Source: Pseudoduganella albidiflava | GTDB lineage: Bacteria > Pseudomonadota > Gammaproteobacteria > Burkholderiales > Burkholderiaceae_D | Assembly (NCBI RefSeq): GCF_004322755.1 | Contig: NZ_CP036401.1 | Span: 1,426,001 to 1,490,000 of the forward strand | Direction: 5' to 3' | Length of the DNA stretch: 64,000 nt | In this document: one piece after another, positions 30,372-37,830 of the stretch | Layout of the letters: every line of letters begins with the position of its first letter | Numbering within the stretch: position 1 is the stretch's first letter | Notes under the pieces: model-generated | What the model was told of the DNA's origin: nothing | The model's database searches: none | Seen by the model: the letters and a program-made list of their open reading frames with translations, nothing else | Translations under genes and position numbers: made by a program

Positions 30372-30862
30372 GGCGTGGCCGGTGCGTATTGGACGGACAA
30401 ATGGATCTGGCACTTGCGCATCGCGCCTTCCACCTGAAGATCGGCGACAAAAGCATCGATATGCGAGGTCAGATCGATACAGCCAATACTGCCGAGAACT
30501 TTGCCTCCATGAATGAAAAATCCTCCACGCTGGTAGGTTTCGGTAGTGGTGAACGGATGGATTGTGATGCGGTATTTCCCCCACGAGGCCTCACTTCCGC
30601 GCTTATACCAGCGATTGACCCATAGCTCATCGGGGTTGATCCAGTAAATGCCCTCCGGTATGGGCCCGCTGAACCCGGCAATTTGCGCTTCCTTTGTGTA
30701 GCTGAACGCCCCACTCTTGTCCGGCTTCCCAGAGGCGGCTGGATAAGAATATGTCTTGCTTCCGCCAGTCATTGCAAGCGTCTTCCCATTGAATGTGAGT
30801 GCGAGCTTGCTGCACATCGCCAGTGAGGGGTCATATCGCTCTTCTGCGTACCTGTCTCCCAT
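30368..30862 (-). CDS. Tlde1-like (DUF2778) L,D-transpeptidase toxin, candidate T6SS effector
   Basis: 164 aa from ATG 30862, preceded by GAGG at a 6-base spacing. A GTG at 31012 would add 50 residues without family character. The DUF2778 fold starts at CSKLALTFNGKTLAMTGG and includes YSYPAASGKP and GPIPEGIYWI. The catalytic motif is FFIHGGKVLGSIGCIDL, with His118 and Cys128 ten residues apart, the same spacing as in Salmonella Tlde1. Tlde1 proteins are T6SS effectors that cut or exchange D-amino acids on peptidoglycan tetrapeptides in the periplasm. There is no signal peptide, as expected for a T6SS cargo. A T6SS locus starts about 12 kb downstream. Confidence 0.82.
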   Translation of the reverse strand: MGDRYAEERYDPSLAMCSKLALTFNGKTLAMTGGSKTYSYPAASGKPDKSGAFSYTKEAQIAGFSGPIPEGIYWINPDELWVNRWYKRGSEASWGKYRITIHPFTTTETYQRGGFFIHGGKVLGSIGCIDLTSHIDAFVADLQVEGAMRKCQIHLSVQYAPATP

Positions 30863-31075
30863 GAGGAGCCTCGCATTCAAGAATTCAATACTTTCCCTGG
30901 GAACTGGCCCTGCGGCCGCCAGGCGCCAATCGCTAAAACTCCTGACACACTCGCGTGCCCTGGTTTGTAATATAGGCAGGGGCGCGTACCACCGCCAGCA
31001 TTTTTTTGTCACCGCTGCGCGAGTGCCGGTCGAATCCAGTCATGGGATTGAATAGTGGCGCCGCCTCACACCCGA

Positions 31076-31181
31076 TTCACTCCCCGCCCCAGCGGTTTCG
31101 TCGCCCCGCCGTTGCCAACCTGGCCAGTGCCGGTCCAGAATGGCGGATCACCCACCGCGAGCCGCCATGACCGATACCGCC
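31076..31181. repeat. Second copy of the duplicated lytS upstream region
   Basis: Direct repeat partner of 29992-30095 (about 85% identical by eye). It covers the region upstream of the intact kinase gene and its first codons. The two copies bracket the toxin/immunity pair. Confidence 0.75.
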
Positions 31182-32270
31182 ACCCTCGATCGACCCCGCC
31201 CCGGACGGCGCTTCCCGTGGCGGCGTTTCGCCACCGATGCATGCTGGATGCTGGTGCTGGTCGTGATCTGCGCCGTGGTCATCACCTGGTCGTTCGGCGA
31301 CGGCACAGGTTTCGGCATCAACCTGCTGGTCTCGGCCTGCATCGGCACGATCGCCTTTGCCATCATCGACGGCGTGCGCCTGGCGTTCTGGGGCGAGAAG
31401 GTGCGGCCGCACTGGCTGGCGTTCGCCGCACTGATCGCCGTGGGCGTGCCGGTCGGGCAGATCGCCGGCGCGCGCCTGGCGGGGTGGCTGCTCGGGCGCG
31501 AACTGACGGGGTTGCACACGCTGGGATCCAGCCGCACCACCGGCATGCTCGTGTTCACGCTGCTCGCCACGGGCGCGGTGACCTTGTTCTTCGCCAGCCG
31601 CGACAGGCTTGCACGGGCCGAGGCGGCTGCCGCGCAAGAGCGGGCGCGCGCGGAAGCCGTGGAGCGCCAGGCGCTGCAGGCGCAACTGCAACTGCTGCAG
31701 GCGCAGATCGAGCCGCACATGCTGTTCAACACGCTGGCCAACCTGCAGGGACTGATCGCGCTCGATCCGCAACGCGCCCAGCAGATGCTGGACCAGCTGA
31801 TCCAGTACCTGCGCGCCACGCTGTCGTCCTCGCGCGCACAGCGGACCACGCTGGCGCAGGAGTTCGCGCTGCTGGAAGCCTATCTCGGCCTGATGTCGGT
31901 GCGCATGGGCGCCCGGCTTTCGTATGGTTTCGACTTGCCGGACGCGCTGCGCGCCGTCGAGATTCCGCCGATGCTGCTCCAGCCGCTGGTGGAAAACGCC
32001 ATCGCGCATGGGCTGGAGCCCACCATCGACGGCGGCCATATCCACGTTACCGCGCGATGCGAAGACAAGCTGCTGACCCTCAGCGTCGCCGACAACGGCC
32101 GTGGCCTGGCGGCGGGGCCGGGCAAGGCCGGCACGAGCCTGGGCCTGTCCAACACCCGTGCGCGCCTGGACGTCCTGTTCGGCGCACGCGCCTCCGTCAC
32201 GCTGCAGCCGGCCGATACCGGCGGTGCGGTGGCCCGCATCACCATTCCCCTCGAACAAGACAAGACATGA
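31167..32270 (+). CDS. LytS-type sensor histidine kinase
   Basis: 367 aa. Four predicted membrane helices in the first ~140 residues (WMLVLVVICAVVITW, LLVSACIGTIAFAIIDGV, WLAFAALIAVGVPVG, GMLVFTLLATGAVTLFF) are followed by a short coiled-coil. The His_kinase (PF06580) domain has its phospho-acceptor in EPHMLFNTLANLQ, and the ATPase domain has ENAIAHGLEP and VADNGRGL. The start could also be the in-frame ATG 31140. It overlaps the response regulator gene (ATGA) and is coupled to it. Signal unknown. Confidence 0.92.
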   Translation: MTDTATLDRPRPGRRFPWRRFATDACWMLVLVVICAVVITWSFGDGTGFGINLLVSACIGTIAFAIIDGVRLAFWGEKVRPHWLAFAALIAVGVPVGQIAGARLAGWLLGRELTGLHTLGSSRTTGMLVFTLLATGAVTLFFASRDRLARAEAAAAQERARAEAVERQALQAQLQLLQAQIEPHMLFNTLANLQGLIALDPQRAQQMLDQLIQYLRATLSSSRAQRTTLAQEFALLEAYLGLMSVRMGARLSYGFDLPDALRAVEIPPMLLQPLVENAIAHGLEPTIDGGHIHVTARCEDKLLTLSVADNGRGLAAGPGKAGTSLGLSNTRARLDVLFGARASVTLQPADTGGAVARITIPLEQDKT

Positions 32271-33058
32271 CGACTGCCCTGATTGCCGAAGACGAACCGA
32301 TCCTCGCCGCCACGCTGGCGGCCAGCCTGAAGCGGCTGTGGCCCGGCCTGGAGATCGTGGCCACGTGCCCGCACGGTGTGGCGGCGCTGGCCGAAGCGCT
32401 GGCGCGCCAGCCGGACGTGCTGTTCCTCGACATCAAAATGCCCGGCAAGACCGGGCTCGACGTGGCGGAGGAACTGGCCGATGCATGGCCGGCCGGCAAG
32501 GCGTTCCCGCAGATCGTGTTCGTCACCGCCTACGACGAATACGCCGTGCAGGCGTTCGACAACGCCGCCGCCGACTACGTGCTCAAGCCGGTCAGCGACG
32601 AACGCCTCGGCCGCACCGTGCAGCGGCTGCGCCAGCGCCTGGAAGCGCAGCCGGCCGGCGGCATGGAGTCCTTGCTGGCGCAACTGCGCGCGGTCGCCCA
32701 GCTCCAGCCGCAGCCCGCGCAGGCGCCCGTGGAGCGGCTGGCCGTGATCCGCGCGGCCGTCGGCAACCAGGTGAGGATGATCCCGGTGGCCGAGGTGGTG
32801 TATTTCGAAGCCACCGACAAATACGTCAACGTGGTCACGGCAGAAGGGGAAGCCCTGATCCGCACCAGCCTCAGGGACCTGCTGCCGCAGCTGGACGACC
32901 GGCAGTTCTGGCAGGTGCACCGGGGCACGATCGTGAACGCCACGTGCGTGCTGAGCGCGGTGAAGGACGAAGCCGGCAAGCTCGCGCTGAACATGAAACA
33001 CCGGCCCGAGAAAGTGCGTGTCAGTCCACTGTACGCGCACCTGTTCCGCCAGATGTGA
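32267..33058 (+). CDS. LytTR-family response regulator
   Basis: 263 aa. Receiver domain (residues 1-120) has acidic residues AEDE, phospho-acceptor D55 in LFLDIKMPG, and Lys in DYVLKPV. The LytTR DNA-binding domain covers about 155-263 (MIPVAEVVYFEATDKYVNV, FWQVHRGTIVN). It forms a pair with the upstream LytS-like kinase. Regulators of this class bind direct repeats; a target cannot be assigned here. Confidence 0.94.
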   Translation: MTTALIAEDEPILAATLAASLKRLWPGLEIVATCPHGVAALAEALARQPDVLFLDIKMPGKTGLDVAEELADAWPAGKAFPQIVFVTAYDEYAVQAFDNAAADYVLKPVSDERLGRTVQRLRQRLEAQPAGGMESLLAQLRAVAQLQPQPAQAPVERLAVIRAAVGNQVRMIPVAEVVYFEATDKYVNVVTAEGEALIRTSLRDLLPQLDDRQFWQVHRGTIVNATCVLSAVKDEAGKLALNMKHRPEKVRVSPLYAHLFRQM

Positions 33059-33079
33059 CAAGCGCGCCATGGCATGTGA

Positions 33080-34081
33080 TCAGAATCCCCGCTCGACCGT
33101 CAGCAAGGCCACGCTGCCGATGCCGTCGTAGCGGCGCCAGGTGGCCGACAGCAGCCAGGCATCGGGTTTCCAGCTGGCGCCCAGCGTCGCCACGCGGCCG
33201 GCGCGGCGCCACAGCACATCGGCCACCAGTTCCACGTCACCGAGCTTTTGCGCGGCGCGCAGCAGCAGGTTGCGGCGCTGCGCCGCGAGCACCGTGCGGT
33301 CGACCCAGGCCTCGCCCAGTACCGACAACCGCCCCTCGGTGGTCCACGTGAAGCCGGCCAGCGCCTTGCCGCCACCGGTGCGGGGCTGCCAGCGCATGCC
33401 GTCCCATTCGTCGTGGCGCTGCTGGGCCAGCAGCGCGCCGTGGAGCTCGAGGCCTTCGTCGACGACCTGGGAAAACGAGGCGCCGGCCTCGATGCCGTTG
33501 CGTGCCGAGGCGCGCAGCACCGCGTATTCATCGCGCGCGCCGCGCTGGCGGTACAGGCGCACGGCCAGCGCGCCATCGTCGCGGGGCTGGCCGGCCTTGC
33601 CGTGGCCGGGATTGGACCACACCACGGTCACGGCGCGCTCGGCGTCGAACGCTTCCCAGGCCAGCAGCGGCACGCCTTCCAGCGTGCCGGGGTACAGCGC
33701 GCGGCGGTCTTCCTGCTGCACCACGTCGAGCGGGCGAAACGCATAGCCGACATCCCAGCTCATCACCTTCTTGCCGGCCGTCGCGTAACCGCCGGCAAGC
33801 GGCCGCTCCAGTGCCAGTTCGAACAGGCGCACGCCGGTTCCCGCTGCATCGTGGCGGAGACCTGCGCTGCCATGCAGCTGCGCGCCCACCGGTGCGGCCA
33901 CCTGCCAGCGCAGGTCGATGGCCTGGCGCGGCTGCGTGCCATCTCGTGCGGGGGAGGGGCTGTGCCAGGTCTCGGCCTGCGCGCGTGCCTGGCCGGACAC
34001 GATGTTCTCGGCGGCGCAGGGCAGGGCCAGCGCCGCCGCCAGCACCGCCGCAGGCACGCGCATTGGGCCCGTCCGCCTCAT
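33080..34081 (-). CDS. Secreted beta-rich protein, probable outer-membrane protein
   Basis: 333 aa with an N-terminal signal peptide (VPAAVLAAALALPCAA) and alternating hydrophobic/polar strands throughout. It ends in aromatic Phe (ALLTVERGF), the usual C-terminal signal of outer-membrane barrels. I do not recognise the family with certainty. Its ATG overlaps the stop of the LolA-like gene (ATGA), so it is the last gene of the five-gene minus-strand operon, and it may be the outer-membrane partner or cargo of that system. Confidence 0.75.
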   Translation of the reverse strand: MRRTGPMRVPAAVLAAALALPCAAENIVSGQARAQAETWHSPSPARDGTQPRQAIDLRWQVAAPVGAQLHGSAGLRHDAAGTGVRLFELALERPLAGGYATAGKKVMSWDVGYAFRPLDVVQQEDRRALYPGTLEGVPLLAWEAFDAERAVTVVWSNPGHGKAGQPRDDGALAVRLYRQRGARDEYAVLRASARNGIEAGASFSQVVDEGLELHGALLAQQRHDEWDGMRWQPRTGGGKALAGFTWTTEGRLSVLGEAWVDRTVLAAQRRNLLLRAAQKLGDVELVADVLWRRAGRVATLGASWKPDAWLLSATWRRYDGIGSVALLTVERGF

Positions 34082-34809
34082 GGCGCCACGTCGCCGCGGC
34101 TCAGCGTCATCGGATTGAACAGCGCGTCGGCGAACTTGCGCGGCGTGGACGACAACGTCGTCACCACCGTGGCGCGGCCGGTCTGCACTTCATCCTGCAG
34201 CGTCATCCGGGTGACGACGGTACGGCCATTGCGCGTGCCGAATTCGAAGCGGGCCTGCTTCAGCTTGCGGTTCGATGCCGCGTACAGGTCCGCATACACA
34301 GGGCGGGAATCGTGCTTCGCCACGCGCAGCACCACGCGCTGGTAGCTCAGCGCGGGGCGCCGCGCCGCCAGGTCCAGTTCCAGGCAGGGCACGCCATCGA
34401 CATCGACCTCGCGCGCCACGCTGCCGCTGTAGTCGCCGGACCAGGTCAGCGTCGCGATATCGCCGGTGGCCGCGTCGCCCAGCAGTTTCTGCAGCGGCGT
34501 GATGCGGATCGGCCGGGCACTGCCGGGCAGCAGCATCCAGAAATCGTCGCCCGACACCAGCACCTTGTGGCCCGTCTCGCCCGGTGAGCGGAACAGGATC
34601 AGTGCCTTGCCATCGCCGCGCACCAGCACCTGGTAGCGCTTCTCGCGGTCGGGCTGGCCATCCTTCGTGGTCTGCACCAGGGTGTCCAGCTGGGCCGAGC
34701 CTTCCGGCAGGCGGAAGGCATCGGCCTGTTTCAGGATGGCTGCCACGTCGGCGGCCTGGGTGGAAGCGCCGAGGGACAGCGACAGCATGAGGAGTATTGT
34801 CTTAAACAT
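34078..34809 (-). CDS. LolA-like outer-membrane lipoprotein-sorting protein
   Basis: 243 aa with Sec signal peptide (ILLMLSLSLGASTQA). The mature part resembles the LolA-like family often annotated as outer-membrane lipoprotein-sorting protein (AAILKQADAFRLPEGSAQ, then GDDFWMLLPGSARPIRITP, and VVLRVAKHDSRPVYADLY). A periplasmic carrier role is the family inference. The start overlaps the end of the permease gene by 8 bases. Confidence 0.82.
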   Translation of the reverse strand: MFKTILLMLSLSLGASTQAADVAAILKQADAFRLPEGSAQLDTLVQTTKDGQPDREKRYQVLVRGDGKALILFRSPGETGHKVLVSGDDFWMLLPGSARPIRITPLQKLLGDAATGDIATLTWSGDYSGSVAREVDVDGVPCLELDLAARRPALSYQRVVLRVAKHDSRPVYADLYAASNRKLKQARFEFGTRNGRTVVTRMTLQDEVQTGRATVVTTLSSTPRKFADALFNPMTLSRGDVAP

Positions 34810-36028
34810 GGGCGAGCGCCTCCACGACGGAACGATGGGCAGCCTTGCGGCTGACGGCCAGCGCGGCGATGCCGGCCAGCACGGTAACGGCGATGCCGGC
34901 GGCGGCGTACATCGCCGGCGTGATGACGATGTCCAGCGGATAGCCGCCGGTGCGGCCGGGCGGCGGCGGCATCTGTATGCCCGCGGCCAGCAGGACCACG
35001 CCGATGCCGGCCGCGCCCAGCATGCCCAGCGCGGCGCCCGTGGCACCCAGTGCCATGCCTTCCACCGTGAACAGGCGCATCACTTCGCGCGGCGTGGTGC
35101 CCATGGCGCGCAGCGCGCCAATCTCCCGGGTGCGCTCGACCACCGCCATCGCCAGCGTGTTGGCCACCGCGCCCAGCACGATCACGAGCACGATCACGCC
35201 GAGGAAGCCGAAGATGCGGTCGTACAGTCCGCGCACGCTGGCGTACACCTGCGCCAGGTCGCGCCAGTCGCGCACTTCGTACCGCTTGCCGAACGTGCCG
35301 CGCAGGGCCGCCGCCGTGGCGGCGCTGTCGTCCAGCGCTTCGAGGTAGACGCCCAGGGTGCTCACGCGATCCGTGGCCAGCAGGCCTTGCGCGGTGGCCA
35401 GGTCGACCAGCGCCATCCGCTTGTCCAGCTCCGCGAAGCCGCTGCTGACGACACCCGTCACCGTCACGTCGACCGCGTTCAGGCTGCCGCCCGTAGTGGT
35501 CGACAGCAGGGTCAGCACGTTACCGGGCGCGGCGCCCAGGCTGCGCGCCAGCGTCTTGCCCAGCACGATGCCGGGCCGCGCGGCATCCGGTTCCAGCAGG
35601 TCGCCGGCGATCACCTTGATGAACGGTCCGCGCACGGCGAATTCCTGCGCCGGATCGACGCCGGTGCCAACGAACACTTCGCTTTTCTCGCCATTGCTCA
35701 GCAGTCCGGAAAACTGCAGCCGTGGCAGCACGCGCCGCACGCCGCTGCGCGCCAGCAGTTGCCGCGCCAGCGCCGGGCCGCCCTGCAGGCCATGCTGCAG
35801 CGGCGTGTCGTCGATGCCGTCGAAGCCGCCCGGCGCGGCCACGATCACGTGACCCGTGTCGCGCGCGGCCGATTCGGCCAGCGACTGGTAGGTGTATTGC
35901 GCGAAGCCGGCGCCCAGCAGCGCCGCCGCCGTGCCGGTGGCGGCGATCGCCACCGTGACCAGCGAGCGGCGCCGGTTGCGCAGCGTGTTCTTCAACGCCA
36001 TGGCCAGCCAGGTGACATCAATGCGCAT
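34802..36028 (-). CDS. MacB/FtsX-type ABC transporter permease
   Basis: 408 aa. One membrane helix near the N-terminus ([20 protein letters not shown]), a ~210-residue periplasmic MacB-PCD domain, then three C-terminal helices ([21 protein letters not shown] and two more). This is the topology of the LolC/E-MacB superfamily, which performs mechanotransmission rather than classical import. The cytoplasmic coupling segment [19 protein letters not shown] is typical. ATG 36028 overlaps the ATPase gene by 11 bases. Confidence 0.9.
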   Translation of the reverse strand: MRIDVTWLAMALKNTLRNRRRSLVTVAIAATGTAAALLGAGFAQYTYQSLAESAARDTGHVIVAAPGGFDGIDDTPLQHGLQGGPALARQLLARSGVRRVLPRLQFSGLLSNGEKSEVFVGTGVDPAQEFAVRGPFIKVIAGDLLEPDAARPGIVLGKTLARSLGAAPGNVLTLLSTTTGGSLNAVDVTVTGVVSSGFAELDKRMALVDLATAQGLLATDRVSTLGVYLEALDDSAATAAALRGTFGKRYEVRDWRDLAQVYASVRGLYDRIFGFLGVIVLVIVLGAVANTLAMAVVERTREIGALRAMGTTPREVMRLFTVEGMALGATGAALGMLGAAGIGVVLLAAGIQMPPPPGRTGGYPLDIVITPAMYAAAGIAVTVLAGIAALAVSRKAAHRSVVEALAHV

Positions 36029-36710
36029 GGCGTTCTCCCGCCAGCACGCCATCGTCCAGTGCCAGCGCACGGTCGCAATGGGGCAGCACGCGGTCGTCGT
36101 GCGTGGCCACCAGGAAGGCGGTGCCCTGTTCGTGCGCAAGCTGGCGCAGCAGCGCGGTGACCTGGCCGGCGGTGGCCGCGTCCAGGCTGGCGGTCGGTTC
36201 GTCGGCGATCACCAGGCGCGGGCGCTTGACGATCGCCCGCGCAATCGCCACGCGCTGGCGCTGCCCACCCGACAGCTGGTCCGGCAAGTGCCGGCCGAAG
36301 CCGGCCAGGCCCACCCGTTCCAGTGCATCGCCAGCACGCAAGCGCCGTTCGGCAGCGGGCACGCCCAGCAGCGCCAGCGGATAGTCGACGTTGTCGTACG
36401 CATTCATCACCGGCACCAGGTGAAAGCTCTGGAACACGAAGCCGATCGCCTGGCGGCGCAGCCGCGTGCGGCCGGCGTCGTCGCCGCCATGCAGCGCGGT
36501 GCCATCGAACAGCACCTGGCCCTGGTCGGCCCGGTCCAGCAAGCCGCATACGTTCAGCAGCGTGCTCTTGCCGCTGCCGGACGGGCCGGTGACGGCGACG
36601 ATTTCGCCGGGCTGCAAGTGCAGGTCGACGCCGCGCAGCGCATGTACGGCACTGGACCCGAGCCGGTAGGTGCGGCGCACATCCGCCAGCGACAGCAGCG
36701 CCGGCCTCAT
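36018..36710 (-). CDS. ABC transporter ATP-binding protein (LolD/MacB type)
   Basis: 230 aa. Walker [10 protein letters not shown] (about 42-50), Q-loop [10 protein letters not shown], signature [14 protein letters not shown], Walker [14 protein letters not shown]-switch THDD. It pairs with the adjacent permease. It overlaps both neighbours (ATGA with the upstream gene). The LolD-like sequence and the LolA-like gene downstream suggest envelope lipid or lipoprotein traffic. Confidence 0.94.
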   Translation of the reverse strand: MRPALLSLADVRRTYRLGSSAVHALRGVDLHLQPGEIVAVTGPSGSGKSTLLNVCGLLDRADQGQVLFDGTALHGGDDAGRTRLRRQAIGFVFQSFHLVPVMNAYDNVDYPLALLGVPAAERRLRAGDALERVGLAGFGRHLPDQLSGGQRQRVAIARAIVKRPRLVIADEPTASLDAATAGQVTALLRQLAHEQGTAFLVATHDDRVLPHCDRALALDDGVLAGERHAH

Positions 36711-37360
36711 TGCCCGAGCTCCTTCAGGCGGGCCGCCGCGCGCTCGCGCATGGCCGCGATGCCTGCCGCGTTGGCGGGCAGGGCGACGATCCTGCGCTGC
36801 CATTGCGCCTCGTCGGCGGCACGGCCTTCCTTCGCGGCCAGCCGCGCGGCCGCGCCGAACACGCTGGCCCGCGTGGCAGCGTGCGCGCCATCGAGCAGCG
36901 GCGAGTCGAGCGCCGCCTGCAGCGCACGCTTGCCGGGGCCGCCGCGGTGCATGATGGCGGGCAGCGCCAGCAGGCTGTTGGCGGCGACGGCGCGTGTTTC
37001 GATGCTTTCCGGGCTGCCGTCGGCGATCGCAGCATCGTGCTGCGGGCCAAGGCGGGCGAGGGCTTTCTCGATGCGGTCGGCGCCCTGTTCGGCGAACCGC
37101 ATCTTTTCCCACGGCTTGCTGGCATCGCGGCCCTTCAGCGTGAGCGCGGCGCCGTGGTAGGCGAGATAGACGGGATGTTCGGGCTGGCTCTCGGCCAGCT
37201 TCGCGAACGCTTCGATGGCGGCGTCGCGCGCGGCCGTGTCGCCACGGGTGGCAGCAAGGAACTGGTCGCGTGCCTGCGCGAACGGGGAGGAAGCATGGGC
37301 AGGGGCGCCTGCTGCGGCAAAGCTGGCCGCCAGCAGCAGCGCGAACAAAGGCAATTTCAT
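36707..37360 (-). CDS. Secreted helical (TPR-like) protein, first gene of the ABC operon
   Basis: 217 aa from ATG 37360 with GGAG ribosome site, and a signal peptide ending APAHA|SSPFA. The mature protein is helical and Ala-rich (FLAATRGDTAARDAAIEAFAK, then LAESQPEHPVYLAYHGAALTL), looking like degenerate tetratricopeptide repeats. No enzyme motif is seen. It overlaps the ATPase gene start and leads the operon, so it probably works as a periplasmic accessory of the transporter. Confidence 0.75.
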   Translation of the reverse strand: MKLPLFALLLAASFAAAGAPAHASSPFAQARDQFLAATRGDTAARDAAIEAFAKLAESQPEHPVYLAYHGAALTLKGRDASKPWEKMRFAEQGADRIEKALARLGPQHDAAIADGSPESIETRAVAANSLLALPAIMHRGGPGKRALQAALDSPLLDGAHAATRASVFGAAARLAAKEGRAADEAQWQRRIVALPANAAGIAAMRERAAARLKELGQ

Positions 37361-37529
37361 GGGGTTCTCCGGTGGTGTAATGGCCGCATGCTGCCGGCCA
37401 TCCGGAGAGCCTTCCACCGGGATGCGACGAAACCGGTTTTGCCGGCGGTGAAACCGCGATCTGGCAGCGTGTGGCAGCCCGCCCGGCTTGCCTTTGCTTC
37501 GCGTCACGACGGGGCGCTAAAAAATGGTG

Positions 37530-37558
37530 TTGTCGACTTTGCCGGGCGCCGCTATAAT
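37530..37558 (+). promoter_or_regulatory. Promoter of tRNA-Asn copy 2
   Basis: TTGTCG (37530-37535), 17 bp, perfect TATAAT (37553-37558), then GCGGCC discriminator region and the tRNA 12 bases on. Confidence 0.8.
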
Positions 37559-37569
37559 GCGGCCTCCTT

Positions 37570-37645
37570 TCCCTGATAGCTCAGTCGGTAGAGCGACGGA
37601 CTGTTAATCCGCAGGTCCCTGGTTCGAGTCCAGGTCGGGGAGCCA
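37570..37645 (+). tRNA. tRNA-Asn(GTT), copy 2
   Basis: Identical 76-nt sequence to copies 1 and 3, CCA encoded, anticodon GTT. Immediate flanks resemble copy 3 closely (CCGCTATAATgCGGCCTC) but not copy 1. Confidence 0.97.
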
Positions 37646-37653
37646 GAATTGCA

Positions 37654-37679
37654 AAAGCCGCGTTTCGACGCGGCTTTTT
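37654..37679 (+). terminator. Terminator of tRNA-Asn copy 2
   Basis: AAAGCCGCGT ttcg ACGCGGCTTTTTG: perfect stem, UUCG-type tetraloop, T-run. Confidence 0.85.
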
Positions 37680-37830
37680 GTTATCCGCGGCGATGACGAA
37701 AGAACAGGTAGTTGGCAGTGCAACCACAGAGACGGAGCCGCGCCGTTGGGCATCCGCACGAGGACGTTAAAAATCCGGAGACAGCGTTGACCACCCTTGC
37801 AGCATTATTCTTAACCCAGGAAGGCACATC

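Noticed and set aside
29884..30456. 190-codon minus-strand frame overlapping the immunity gene and lytS remnant
   Set aside because: Different frame from the GTGA-coupled membrane protein, crosses the recombination junction and looks random.
30863..31012. GTG-started 50-residue N-terminal extension of the Tlde1-like toxin
   Set aside because: No ribosome site at the GTG, no family similarity, and ATG 30862 gives the usual Tlde1 length.
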